A DNA stretch of 64,000 nt from contig OY970164.1 in assembly GCA_963706555.1 (NCBI GenBank), positions 1,550,001 to 1,614,000 of the forward strand, in the 5' to 3' direction. Position 1 is the stretch's first letter. Each line of letters begins with the position of its first letter. The stretch comes from Bog-473 sp963706555 (GTDB lineage: Bacteria; Actinomycetota; Acidimicrobiia; Acidimicrobiales; RAAP-2). The notes under the pieces are model-generated. The model did no database searches and had not been told where the DNA came from. It saw only the letters and a list, made by a program, of their open reading frames with translations. The translations under genes were made by a program, and so were the position numbers. Below, piece after piece: positions 1-8,619 of this stretch.

Positions 1-444
1 ACCATGCACTCCGTGCTCGATTTCGTCTTTTCCGGAACTTTGTCTCACTTCCCCGACCTGCGCGTCGCCTATGCCGAGGGCCAGGTCGGCTGGATGCCCT
101 ATCTGATCGAACGCGCCGATTCCCTCTGGAACGAGAGAACGGATAACTCTTTCGGCACCAACGGGATCCAACTGGACGAAGCCCCGTCTTCGTATGTGCG
201 CCGGCAGATATTCGGCTGCATCTTCGATGACGCATCCGGCCTGGACCAGCGTCACCGCATCGGCATGTCGAACATTTGCTTCGAGGTCGACTACCCCCAC
301 GCGGACGGCACATTCCCGCACACCGAGAAGGTGGCCACCGCCCTCAGCGCCGCCGCCGGCCTGGACGACACCGAGACCTACGCCCTGCTGCGCGGCAACG
401 CAATCGGCCTCTTCGGCCTACAACGATTCGGCATCGACCAATAG
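1..444 (+). CDS. Amidohydrolase_2 family metal-dependent hydrolase, C-terminal part (cut by window start)
   Basis: The frame is open from the first base, so only the last 147 residues are visible and the N-terminal metal-binding half lies outside the window. The visible part has the EVDYPHADGTFP block near its end, where this family carries its last metal/catalytic aspartate (usually xxDxPHxDxxFP), followed by the usual closing helix with a GNAIGLFG motif. Members are TIM-barrel hydrolases or decarboxylases, often acting on cyclic or aromatic acids; the substrate here cannot be read. Other members of the family begin at 24147, 36023 and 62418 (the last on the minus strand). Confidence 0.85.
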   Translation, partial: TMHSVLDFVFSGTLSHFPDLRVAYAEGQVGWMPYLIERADSLWNERTDNSFGTNGIQLDEAPSSYVRRQIFGCIFDDASGLDQRHRIGMSNICFEVDYPHADGTFPHTEKVATALSAAAGLDDTETYALLRGNAIGLFGLQRFGIDQ

Positions 445-716
445 GTTGCTCGGACAACGCCTCATGCCCCGAGGCGGTTCATCTCCGGTGCCCAGAGCCG
501 GTCGTCATCGCATGAGGCGTCTGAAGGTTGGGCTTTCGCTCGGCGCCCTGTCAGCCGAAGAGCAGGTGCCGCCGGCCACGGTCGGATGAGGGAGGCGTCA
601 GCGTGGACGCTTACCGGCTACCAAGTCGACCAGGGGTTTCCGAGATGCGAGCCCTCCCGTATCAGCCAAAGATGTGGGAATTTCCCCGGACAATCGATGC
701 GAAAGGAAGCAGGGCC

Positions 717-1415
717 ATGTGCGACGACGCAGTCCGAGATCTTGGATCCTCGATCGACAACCGTCATCTTCTGCTGATCGGGGCCGGGCCCGGTCTTGGA
801 ATCGCCGTGGCCCGTCGCTTCGCAGAAGGCGGCTATCGAGTGACCTTGGTCGCTCGAAGCACGGACGGACTCGGCCAGCTCGCTGGCGGCCTGGCTGACA
901 CGGGAGCGCAGATCGGCACGATCGCAGCGGATGCCAGTGACCCTGAAGGTCTGGGAGCTCGAATCGGCGAGCTCTACAACGACCTTGGAGCGCCCGGAGT
1001 CATCATCTACAACGCAGTGATGGGGGCTCCGGACACACTCATGAGCTCGAGCGTCGAACACCTGCAGACGGCCTACGCAGTCGACGTCATCAGCGCCATT
1101 GTGGTGACACAGGTCGTCGCACCTGCCATGAGGGCGGCCGGCTCGGGCATCATCCTCGTGACGGGTGGGGGGTTCGCTGACTATCCGATTCCAGCCCTCG
1201 CCACCATTTCCCTGGGCAAAGCAGCGCTCCGATCCGCTGCCACCATGCTCGGAGCCGATTTGGAGCCCGATGGCATCCGCGTGGCGACATTGACGATCGC
1301 CGGGCAGATCGTTCCCGGCACTGCCTTCGATCCCGAGAACATCGCAAGACGCTATTGGGAAGTCGTCCATTCCGATGGTCCCTGGCAGGCAGAGTTTCGA
1401 TTTACCGGCGAATGA
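717..1415 (+). CDS. Short-chain dehydrogenase/reductase-like protein lacking the catalytic tyrosine
   Basis: A 232-residue Rossmann protein of the SDR superfamily. The ATG at 717 is chosen because a GAAAGGAAG ribosome-binding site lies just upstream (about 701-709) and the glycine-rich cofactor loop GAGPGLG then falls about 20 residues from the start. The NNAG motif is replaced by YNAV. At the YxxxK position the lysine is kept (SLGKAAL), but the residue four before it is isoleucine, so the usual catalytic tyrosine is missing. It may bind NAD(P) without normal dehydrogenase chemistry, or use another acid. It stands alone between an amidohydrolase and a TetR remnant. The fold is clear; activity is unknown. 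Confidence 0.8.
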   Translation: MCDDAVRDLGSSIDNRHLLLIGAGPGLGIAVARRFAEGGYRVTLVARSTDGLGQLAGGLADTGAQIGTIAADASDPEGLGARIGELYNDLGAPGVIIYNAVMGAPDTLMSSSVEHLQTAYAVDVISAIVVTQVVAPAMRAAGSGIILVTGGGFADYPIPALATISLGKAALRSAATMLGADLEPDGIRVATLTIAGQIVPGTAFDPENIARRYWEVVHSDGPWQAEFRFTGE

Positions 1416-1457
1416 GCGGTGAGGGCTGAGGGGTTGCCGTCGTGACCGCTGACCGGA

Positions 1458-1772
1458 TTGGTCGAGAGCCTGATCGAGAGCGGCCGCTACCCGCTGCTGA
1501 CCCGTGTCGTCTTCGACGCGCGCGCCCTCCACGATCCCGACCGCCTCGAGCATGGCTTCGACCTGGGGCTCGAACGAGTTCTCGACGGCCTGGCGAGGAT
1601 CCTCCCCGAGGCCCGCGAAGGGGGAATCCGTGGGACCGAGGTCAGGCTCACAGCCAAATGTGAATACTTCGCAAGAGAAAAGACCTGGTCATCGCCAATA
1701 AATGGTCAACGGCTCTCAGCTGGAGACGGCTGTCCCTTCGTTTGCCCGCCTCTTCCGGTACCATTTCGCTGA
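1458..1772 (+). pseudogene. Remnant of a TetR-family regulator (C-terminal domain only)
   Basis: The first ~50 codons of this open frame read like the end of a TetR C-terminal ligand-binding domain: an ESGRYPLLTRVV stretch followed by FDLGLERVLDGLA, a motif common near the end of actinobacterial TetR proteins. No helix-turn-helix precedes it: a stop lies in frame at 1443, only 15 bp upstream of the TTG at 1458. After about position 1615 the sequence no longer resembles the family. I read this as the tail of a decayed regulator gene, possibly once controlling the SDR or the binding protein beside it. It is unlikely to make a functional repressor. Confidence 0.55.
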
Positions 1773-1884
1773 CTCACTCCACGCGAACGACCATGCCGGA
1801 CGAGTTCCGGTGACTGGCCGCAAGCATGCACAGGGTCGGGGTGGGCGACGAGCAGCGTCTTGGAACTGCAAATTAGGGGGGACA

Positions 1885-3099
1885 ATGAGATTCAAACGAT
1901 TAGGTGCTTTGATGCTGAGCGCGGCGACGGTCTGCATAGGCCTCATTGCGAGCGGAGCGAGTACTCCGGCGTCGGCCGCGAGTAGCGCTCCGATCACGAT
2001 CGGCGTTGTGTGCAGCTGCACGGGGGCTCTGGCCTCGAGCGTCGAGGTCGGTCCGCCGGCCTACAAAGCCTGGGCCGATTACCAGAACACCCATGGCGGC
2101 CTCAACGGCCATCAAATCAAGCTCATCATTAAGGATGATGCGGCGAACCCGGCCACTTCGCTCTCGGAAGTGACGAGCATGGTCACGAACGGCCATATCG
2201 CCGTGCTGGTCGACGATTCGAATGCCGATAGCTCATTCGCCAATTTCATCGACTCTCATCACATCCCGGTCATCGGCGGCGGTTCACAGGGAGACCTCCT
2301 GCTCACTGACGGGAACTTCTTCGCCCCGGGCCAGACAGTGGACGACTACTTCGTGAACTACATGGAGGCGGCCAAGAAGGTTGGGGCCACGAACATCGCC
2401 CAGCTCTATTGCGCCGAGTCGCCGATTTGTCAGAATGGTGTCGCCCCGTTCAAGGCCACCGCCAAGGCTGAAGGCATCACGCCGGGCTACGTCACGTCGA
2501 TCTCCTTCTCAGCTCCCAGCTACACCGCTGAGTGTCTGGCCGCCAAGCAGGCCGGCGTGCAGATCATGAACGTGGCGGACGCCGTGACCGTCGTCCAGCA
2601 TGTGGCCTCCGACTGCCTGAAGCAGGGCTATACGCCCTGGCAGCTGGCGCTCGACGGTGGCGTCTCGCAGTCTTTCGCCACATCGCCCGGGATTGAGAAC
2701 AAGTTCATCGGCTCGGAGCCCGACATCCCGTTCTTCTCGCAGATCGCTGGCGTGAAGACCATGAACGCCGCCTTCAACAAGTACGCGAAGGCCCAGACCT
2801 TGGGCAACCCGAACTACAACGAAGAAGCGGTCCAGAACTGGGTTTCGGGCTTGTTGCTGGCCGATGCCGTCAAGAAGGCCAACGCGGGCAGCAGTGGGCC
2901 CATCACCTCGGCGGAGGTCTACAAGGGTCTCTACGCCATGCACAACGACACGCTCAATGGGATGGCGCCACCGCTGACCTTCAAGAAGGGCCAGCCGAAC
3001 CCGGTGCATTGCTGGTTCTGGATCAAGATCCAGAACCACAAGTTCACCACGCCCTACGGCACGGCTCCGGTCTGCAAGGCGCCTGTAAAGACTTCCTGA
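1885..3099 (+). CDS. Secreted ABC-type substrate-binding protein (branched-chain amino acid/amide type)
   Basis: A 404-residue protein of the periplasmic-binding-protein type I fold (Peripla_BP_6/LivJ-like). The start at 1885 is supported by an AGGGGGGAC site ending 2 bp before it and by a typical signal peptide: MRFKRL, a hydrophobic stretch, then a likely cleavage after ASA near residue 34. The mature protein opens with APITIGVVCSCTG, the usual first beta-strand of the family. No permease or ATPase genes follow, so it is an orphan receptor that must use a transporter encoded elsewhere or act in sensing. The ligand is not predictable; in environmental actinobacteria such orphans are often paired with aromatic or amide uptake. 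Confidence 0.88.
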   Translation: MRFKRLGALMLSAATVCIGLIASGASTPASAASSAPITIGVVCSCTGALASSVEVGPPAYKAWADYQNTHGGLNGHQIKLIIKDDAANPATSLSEVTSMVTNGHIAVLVDDSNADSSFANFIDSHHIPVIGGGSQGDLLLTDGNFFAPGQTVDDYFVNYMEAAKKVGATNIAQLYCAESPICQNGVAPFKATAKAEGITPGYVTSISFSAPSYTAECLAAKQAGVQIMNVADAVTVVQHVASDCLKQGYTPWQLALDGGVSQSFATSPGIENKFIGSEPDIPFFSQIAGVKTMNAAFNKYAKAQTLGNPNYNEEAVQNWVSGLLLADAVKKANAGSSGPITSAEVYKGLYAMHNDTLNGMAPPLTFKKGQPNPVHCWFWIKIQNHKFTTPYGTAPVCKAPVKTS

Positions 3100-3175
3100 G
3101 GAGCACGCAGCCCAGCGCTGTGGGCCTCAGGGCCAGCCGATCTTCGGCAGTCATCTGACAAAAACCAGCCCATGG

Positions 3176-3212
3176 GGCCGGTGTTGCTCTCGATCAGCGA
3201 GTGACACCGGCC
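3176..3212. terminator. Hairpin between convergent genes, likely bidirectional terminator
   Basis: The 9-bp arms GGCCGGTGT (3176-3184) and ACACCGGCC (3204-3212) are perfect complements. Inside them CTCG/CGAG forms a further 4-bp stem around ATCAG. It lies between the end of the binding-protein gene and the end of the molybdenum hydroxylase operon, where both transcripts need to stop. A shorter hairpin (GCCGA/TCGGC) sits at about 3136-3148. There is no clear U-tract. Confidence 0.5.
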
Positions 3213-3283
3213 TCGCTGGGTGGCGGGATGGCGGTGGTGATCACATGGTGTGGCTCGTACCCCGAGTGGCGCCATTGCGCCAT

Positions 3284-5635
3284 TCACTGATCGGTGGCGA
3301 TGGCTCCGATGAGCTCGAGAATTCTGCATGGCGGTAGGTGTTGCTCGGTGACTCGGACGTCCATGGGCGAAAGAGCGTCCTCGATGGCGTTGCAGAGAGT
3401 CGGCGGGGCGATGATCATTCCCCCCTCGCCCACACCCCGGAAATTGACATCTGCGTCGAGTGGAACGGTTTCGAGATGTTCGATCTCGATCCGGGGAATC
3501 TCCCACGCCGTGGGGAGGAGGTAGTCCATGAACGTGCTCGAGAGGAACTGACCGGTCTCCGGATCGTAGGCAGACCGCTCGAGCAAGACAGCACCGATGC
3601 CCTGGGCCACGCCACCTCTGACCTGTCCTTCGACGATTGCCGGGTTGATCAGGACGCCGCAGTCCTCCGCCACCAGGTAGCGGTCGATCCGCACCTGCCC
3701 GGTGTCCACATCCACCTCGACGATGGCGGCGTGGGTGCCGCCGGCCCAACCTCCTTCGCCGCCGTCGTATTCAGCGTTGACCTCGAGGTCGCCCTCGAAC
3801 TCGGGTGGCACGCGCCCAGGTTGGTGAGCGGCCTGGGCGATTTCGCCCAACTGGAGAGTACGAGCCGGCACCCCCCTTACCGACACGGAGCCGGCGGAGA
3901 GCTCCATGTCTTCGGGGCTGGTCTCAAAAAGGTGGGCGGCCAACTCGAATACCTTGGCTCGCAGCGCCCGGGCACCGTGGAGCGACGCCCCGCCGGCCAT
4001 TGTGGCCGACCGGCTCCCACCCGTTCCGAATCCCGCCGGTACCAGTTCGGTATCGCCCACGACTACTCGGACCTGATCGAAGGGCACACCGAACTCATCA
4101 GCTGCAATTTGGGCCAGGGTGGTTTGATGGCTCTGGCCGTGCGGCATTTGTGAGGTGAAGACCGTCACGGTGCCGTCATCTTCGAGCCGGAGTCGCATTT
4201 TCTCGGGACCGAGGACCCCGCCCGCACCCCCGGGTGTCCGGGGACCGGGGGCCGCCTCGATATACGTCGCGAGTCCCAGTCCGAGGTACCGCCCCTGCGT
4301 CCTGGCTTCAGCTTGTCGCCGGCGGAACGCCTCGACATCGACGAGTGTGGCGATGCGCTCGAGCGATTCTCTCGACGTGATGCCGACGAGACTGCGACCG
4401 GTAATCGTCTCGAGCGGAGGCTCGCCCCGCGTGACCACATTGCGCAGGCGCACCTCGACAGGTTCCATCGCGAGTTCCTTGGCGATCAGGTCGATGATCC
4501 GCTCCCGCACCCACGTCTCGGATGCCCACGGGCCGCGGTAGGCGATGTAACTGGCCTTGTTGGTGATCACCGCCGTGGACTCGAACGACAGCGCACCGAT
4601 CTTGTACGGGCCGCAGATCATTGACTTCACCATTTCGGGCAGCATGCCGCCCATGCCGGGGTAAGCCCCGGTATCGATGGTCATCTTCACCCGTAGGCCG
4701 AGGATGTCGCCTTGATCCGAGATCGCCGCTTCAACCTCGAAGCTCTCGTCGCGGGCCTGACCGGATGCGGTCAGATTTTCTATTCGGTCCTCGATCCACC
4801 GGACCGGAGTACCCAGCAGGCGGGAGGCGGCGGCGCAGGCGATGTCCTCCCGTGCTGCGCCCAGCTTGAGCCCGAACGAGCCGCCGATGTCCCCGGCCAG
4901 GACCCTCACCTTCTCCAACGGCATGTCGAGCTGCGTGGCGAATCCCATGCGGGCGACGTGAACGCCCTGGGTGGCGGAGTGGACGGTGAGCTCTTCGGAT
5001 TCGGGGTCGAAGCTGCACACCACTCCCCGACATTCCATCGGGACGTTCTGGTGGCGGTGCTGGCGCAGTTCGGCCCGCACGACCCGGTCGGCCCGGGCAA
5101 AGGCCCCCTCCACGTCGCCGAAGGTTGCCACTGGTGCGTGGATGAGGACGTTGCTCCCCAGGTCATCGAAGATGGGCGGCCCGGAGGAGTCGAGTGCTTG
5201 TTCCGGCGTGATGACGGCCGGCAGCTCGTCATAGTCCACTTCCACCAGCTCCCCTGCGTCCTCGGCGAGGTAGCGGCTCTCGGCCACGACCAGCACGACG
5301 GGGTCGCCGACCAAGCGGACCTTGTCGGTGGCCAGGAGACTGAAGGACGGCAGCGGCACGTTGCCCGCGAACATTCCGGCAGAACCCGGTCCCCGGACAG
5401 TGACCGTTTCGAGGTCCTCACCGGTGAGCACTGCGACGACCCCGGGTGCTTTGCGGGCTTCGGTGACGTCGATGCTTGTGATCCGGGCGTGCGCAAACGG
5501 GCTGCGCACGAAGCTGGCATGGAGCATGCCAGGAAGGCGGACATCGTCGACGTAGTGACCGGCCCCGGTCAGGATGCGGGGATCCTCCGAGCGCTTGACG
5601 CTCGCTCCGGTGAACCGCTCAGCGATGTTCTGCAC
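3284..5635 (-). CDS. Molybdenum hydroxylase large subunit (CoxL/XdhB family, not form I CO dehydrogenase)
   Basis: A 783-residue molybdopterin-cytosine-dinucleotide subunit of the xanthine dehydrogenase/aerobic CO dehydrogenase family, last gene of a three-gene minus-strand operon in the order medium, small, large. It starts at GTG with CAGGAG a few bases upstream. The active-site loop reads AYRGPW (residues 365-370). Form I CoxL has AYxCSFR with a cysteine and form II has AYRGAGR, so this belongs to neither defined CO dehydrogenase class and its substrate is probably an N-heterocycle or aldehyde. The catalytic glutamate region GVGEGG is present near residues 735-739. No maturation genes of the coxDEF type are adjacent. 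Confidence 0.88.
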   Translation of the reverse strand: MQNIAERFTGASVKRSEDPRILTGAGHYVDDVRLPGMLHASFVRSPFAHARITSIDVTEARKAPGVVAVLTGEDLETVTVRGPGSAGMFAGNVPLPSFSLLATDKVRLVGDPVVLVVAESRYLAEDAGELVEVDYDELPAVITPEQALDSSGPPIFDDLGSNVLIHAPVATFGDVEGAFARADRVVRAELRQHRHQNVPMECRGVVCSFDPESEELTVHSATQGVHVARMGFATQLDMPLEKVRVLAGDIGGSFGLKLGAAREDIACAAASRLLGTPVRWIEDRIENLTASGQARDESFEVEAAISDQGDILGLRVKMTIDTGAYPGMGGMLPEMVKSMICGPYKIGALSFESTAVITNKASYIAYRGPWASETWVRERIIDLIAKELAMEPVEVRLRNVVTRGEPPLETITGRSLVGITSRESLERIATLVDVEAFRRRQAEARTQGRYLGLGLATYIEAAPGPRTPGGAGGVLGPEKMRLRLEDDGTVTVFTSQMPHGQSHQTTLAQIAADEFGVPFDQVRVVVGDTELVPAGFGTGGSRSATMAGGASLHGARALRAKVFELAAHLFETSPEDMELSAGSVSVRGVPARTLQLGEIAQAAHQPGRVPPEFEGDLEVNAEYDGGEGGWAGGTHAAIVEVDVDTGQVRIDRYLVAEDCGVLINPAIVEGQVRGGVAQGIGAVLLERSAYDPETGQFLSSTFMDYLLPTAWEIPRIEIEHLETVPLDADVNFRGVGEGGMIIAPPTLCNAIEDALSPMDVRVTEQHLPPCRILELIGAIATDQ

Positions 5636-5653
5636 GTTGTCGCTCCTGATTCG

Positions 5654-6145
5654 CTAGTGCTGTTGTTCAGAGGGCGAGCCGCTGTAGCCGGCCACTCGAA
5701 GCACGCCGTTGACGATGCTCTCGTAGCCGGTGCAGCGGCACAGGTTTCCCGACAGTGCCTCGCGGATCTCCTCCTCGGCCGGGTCCGGGTTCTCGGCCAG
5801 CAGGGCAGATATCTGCATGAGGAACCCCGGTGTGCAGAACCCGCACTGAAAACCGTGCGATTCCCACATCGCTTGTTGGAGGGGGTTCATCACGCCGTTT
5901 TTCGCGAGACCTTCGACGGTCAGGACGTCGGCTCCGCGTGCCTGTACGGCGAGCATGAGACACGACCGGGCCGGTTCGCCGTTGACCAGGACCGTACAGG
6001 CGCCGCAGACGCCGTGTTCGCAGCCCAGGTGGGTTCCGGTGAGCGCAAGGTCCTCCCGCAAGAAGTCGGCCAGGGTGCGGCGGGGCTCGACCGTCCCCTT
6101 CCGCAGCGTCCCGTTCACAGTGAGTTCGACCTCGAAGGTGCTCAC
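5654..6145 (-). CDS. Molybdenum hydroxylase [2Fe-2S] small subunit (CoxS/XdhC-like)
   Basis: A 163-residue iron-sulfur subunit with both expected clusters. The plant-ferredoxin-type set is in CEHGVCGACTVLVNG plus a later Cys. The C-terminal helical cluster is in CGFCTPG and CRCTGYESIV. It passes electrons from the molybdenum centre to the FAD subunit. The GTG start overlaps the stop of the upstream FAD subunit by 4 nt (GTGA), and 18 bp separate its stop from the large-subunit start, so the three are co-translated. Length and motif spacing are normal for the family. Confidence 0.93.
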   Translation of the reverse strand: MSTFEVELTVNGTLRKGTVEPRRTLADFLREDLALTGTHLGCEHGVCGACTVLVNGEPARSCLMLAVQARGADVLTVEGLAKNGVMNPLQQAMWESHGFQCGFCTPGFLMQISALLAENPDPAEEEIREALSGNLCRCTGYESIVNGVLRVAGYSGSPSEQQH

Positions 6146-7017
6146 GCTGCCTCCCGCGCTCGCTTTGTGGCGACCTTGAGCGTCCGCCGCATGAGCACTG
6201 CGGCGAGGTGACGGCGATATGCCGATGAGCCGTGGAGATCTGCCGGAGGCGAGAGAGCCCGTGCTGCTTCCTCGGCCGCCGTCGCGAAAGCCTCCTCGGT
6301 GGGCTCAGCACCACGCAGGATGCTCTCGACCTCAGTGGCGCGCACTGGCACGTCGCTGACGCCTGTCAGAGCAACGCTGGTCTCAGCGATGTGCCCATCC
6401 TCGAGGCGAACAACCGCCGCCGCTCCGACCATCGCGAAGTCGCCGTGCCGACGGGCAACCTCCTCGAAGGAGCTGCCAGTGCCGGGCCCGGGACGTGGGA
6501 TCCGGACAGCCGTCAGGATCTCGTCCGGCTCAAGGGCGGTCGTGAAGAATCCGGAAAAGAAGTCAGCCGCCTTGATCGTCCGTGTGCCCCGTGCATGGCT
6601 CTGGGCCACCAGTTCGGCGCCGAGGAGCAATGCCACTGCCGGCAACTCGGCAGCAGGGTCGGCGTGGGCGAGACTGCCCCCGATCGTGCCCCGGCTCCGA
6701 ATGGCGGGGTGGCCGATGAGGGGTAACGCTTGGGCGAGAAGTGGGGCAAGGCGGCGGACATCGTCATGGCGCTCGGCCGAGCGTTCCCTCACCATCGCCC
6801 CGATGACCAGATAGCTGCCCTCGACGACAATGGATCCCAACTCGCTGATGTCAGCCAGGTCGACCAGGTGCGAAGGTCGGGCCAGCCTGAGCGACATCAG
6901 CGGGATGAGGCTCTGCCCACCCGCAAGGGGTCTCGCATCCTCGCCGTGCTCCTGCAGCAGGAGCAACGCCTCGTCCAACGCCTTCGGTGCGCTGTACCCA
7001 AATGGCGGTGGTTTCAC
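6142..7017 (-). CDS. Molybdenum hydroxylase FAD-binding medium subunit (CoxM-like)
   Basis: A 291-residue FAD_binding_5/CO_deh_flav_C protein, first gene of the operon. The GTG at 7017 is chosen because it gives the family's usual N-terminus (KPPPFGYSAPKALDEAL); the frame is open further upstream but that part does not look like this family. The FAD site AGGQSLIPLMSLRLA follows at about residue 32, and the RGTIGGSLAHADPAAELP block typical of the flavin domain is present. It transfers electrons from the 2Fe-2S subunit to the terminal acceptor. It overlaps the small subunit by 4 nt and faces a divergent SDR gene 245 bp away. Confidence 0.9.
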   Translation of the reverse strand: MKPPPFGYSAPKALDEALLLLQEHGEDARPLAGGQSLIPLMSLRLARPSHLVDLADISELGSIVVEGSYLVIGAMVRERSAERHDDVRRLAPLLAQALPLIGHPAIRSRGTIGGSLAHADPAAELPAVALLLGAELVAQSHARGTRTIKAADFFSGFFTTALEPDEILTAVRIPRPGPGTGSSFEEVARRHGDFAMVGAAAVVRLEDGHIAETSVALTGVSDVPVRATEVESILRGAEPTEEAFATAAEEAARALSPPADLHGSSAYRRHLAAVLMRRTLKVATKRAREAA

Positions 7018-7262
7018 GGCTGCCGAACCTACGCTACGGATTCGCTCCCGGCAACGCCCTCCACTTTTCGTACCACGCTGCCACGCTGCCACGCTGCGGC
7101 AAGGGTTCGAATTCTCGGGCGCGCCTCTTGGCCGGGGGCCTGGTCGGCGGTCGTCTGGGAGTCCGTGCCCACACGAGTTCCAGGTGCGCCTGACGTGCGC
7201 AGAACGGGGGGAAGAGGAGGGGGCCTCGGGTGGATGCCCGAATATGGCAAGGTTTGTGAGTA

Positions 7263-8114
7263 GTGAGTGCACTCGACGGGCGTGTCGCTGTGGTGACTGG
7301 AGCCAGCCGTGGTATCGGTGCGGGTATTGCCGTCCGCTTGGCAGCGGAGGGAGCAAAGGTCGCGGTCGTTGCGCGCACCTTGAAGTCCGAACCATCGGCC
7401 GGGGACGCTTCACTCGAACGCACTGTCGAGGAGATCGAGGAGGTGGGTGGCCGGGGGATCCCGGTCGTCGCTGATCTCTCGGACGCGCGTGCGGTAGCGG
7501 GGATCGTCCCGGAGGTGGAGCGGTCGCTGGGGCCGGTAGACGTGCTGATCAACAATGCCGGCATCGCCGTCTACCGTCCGATCGACGAGCTCACGTCTGA
7601 TCACCTCCGACGGGTGATGGAGATCAACTACTTGACACCGGTCGAGTTGGCGAAGGCGGTGATCCCGGGTATGCGGGAACACCGAAGGGGCTGGATCGTC
7701 AATATCTCAAGCGTCGTCGCCGCCCACGCAGGCTCGCCGCCCTACGACAATCTCGCACCCCTCTTCAAGGTGGGATGGCACTATGGGGCGACGAAAGCTG
7801 CGCTCGAGCGGTTCACGACAGGGCTCGCGTCGGAGCTGTACGCGGATGGCATCGCGGTCAACGCGCTTCTGCCTGTTGCCGGTGTGCGGACGTCGGGCTT
7901 CGACGAGCTCATGGGTCGGATAACCCAACGTCCGAATCTGCTCGAACCCGTTGAACAAATGGCAGAGGCAGCTCTCGCACTCGCATGCGGCGAGGCGGCG
8001 GTTCTGACCGGCCGGGTCATGACGAGTGCGGCTATCTTGACCGAGTTGGGCTTGGCAGTACACACCCTCGACGGCTCGTCCCTGCTCGCCGGGGCTGCGA
8101 CGCCGGAAATGTGA
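7263..8114 (+). CDS. SDR family NAD(P)-dependent oxidoreductase
   Basis: A complete 283-residue classical SDR. TGASRGIG lies at about residues 11-18, LINNAG near residue 97, the catalytic serine in NISSVV, and YGATK supplies Tyr174 and Lys178. It starts with GTG at 7263. A ~15-residue insertion before the catalytic tyrosine (SPPYDNLAPLFKVGWH) is characteristic of some actinobacterial SDRs of unknown substrate. A cupin gene follows 38 bp downstream and is probably co-transcribed. It diverges from the molybdenum hydroxylase operon, so a link through an aldehyde or hydroxylated intermediate is possible but not shown. Confidence 0.9.
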   Translation: MSALDGRVAVVTGASRGIGAGIAVRLAAEGAKVAVVARTLKSEPSAGDASLERTVEEIEEVGGRGIPVVADLSDARAVAGIVPEVERSLGPVDVLINNAGIAVYRPIDELTSDHLRRVMEINYLTPVELAKAVIPGMREHRRGWIVNISSVVAAHAGSPPYDNLAPLFKVGWHYGATKAALERFTTGLASELYADGIAVNALLPVAGVRTSGFDELMGRITQRPNLLEPVEQMAEAALALACGEAAVLTGRVMTSAAILTELGLAVHTLDGSSLLAGAATPEM

Positions 8115-8152
8115 TGAGGCTCGCCAGAGTCATGAAAGAGGAGGAATGAGAG

Positions 8153-8470
8153 ATGTCTGAACAGACGGGTCAGCTCGGCGATGTCGGCACCGCCCTGCTC
8201 TTCGAGAACGAGCGCGTCAAGGTGTGGGAGATGGACCTCCAACCAGGCCAGGAGTCCGATCTCCACACGCACAACCAGGACTACATCCTGGTCATCATCG
8301 AAGGGGATCGGATTGCCGGCGTCCCACCGGATGGGGTCGACTCCGAGAACTACATCGAGGCCGACGTCCAACCCGGCAAGGTCTACTACCAACGCTCTGG
8401 AGGAACCGAGACGGCCCGCAACGTCGGCGCACAGCGCTACTACGAGATCCTGATCGAACTCAAGGATTAA
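8153..8470 (+). CDS. Small cupin-domain protein
   Basis: A 105-residue single-domain cupin. Motif 1 is recognisable in PGQESDLHTHNQDYILVIIEG, with two histidines and a following acidic residue as possible metal ligands. Motif 2 is weaker (PGKVYYQRSGGTETARNVG) and lacks the usual final histidine, so metal binding may be partial. The start is well supported by GAGGAGGA upstream. It lies 38 bp after an SDR on the same strand and is followed by a strong hairpin, so the two form a short operon. The function is unknown; small cupins of this kind can be isomerases, dioxygenase-like or sensory. Confidence 0.8.
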   Translation: MSEQTGQLGDVGTALLFENERVKVWEMDLQPGQESDLHTHNQDYILVIIEGDRIAGVPPDGVDSENYIEADVQPGKVYYQRSGGTETARNVGAQRYYEILIELKD

Positions 8471-8483
8471 CCTCGCCATTTTA

Positions 8484-8516
8484 TGCCGTCTGCCGATCAT
8501 TCGGCGGTCGACGGCA
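8484..8516 (+). terminator. Terminator hairpin after the SDR-cupin operon
   Basis: Arms TGCCGTC (8484-8490) and GACGGCA (8510-8516) enclose a second stem GCCGA/TCGGC with a TCAT loop. It begins 13 bp after the cupin stop codon and AT-rich sequence (ATTACC) follows, as expected for an intrinsic terminator. Confidence 0.6.
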
Positions 8517-8619
8517 ATTACCAAGTAAACCAATTCGGCCTTCGCTGCGTCATAGAGATGTGACCCTTCGCGTCATCGACTTGTAGTCCTCATCCCAACG
8601 CAGCCGTAGTGGAGGTCCT

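Noticed and set aside
4712..6211. Long plus-strand frame opposite the molybdenum hydroxylase genes.
   Set aside because: Antisense shadow; no ribosome-binding site or family motif, whereas the minus strand encodes three recognised subunits.
3284..7017. Labelling the operon as carbon-monoxide dehydrogenase (coxMSL).
   Set aside because: The large-subunit loop AYRGPW lacks the form I AYxCSFR signature and the form II AYRGAGR signature, so only the broader family is supported.
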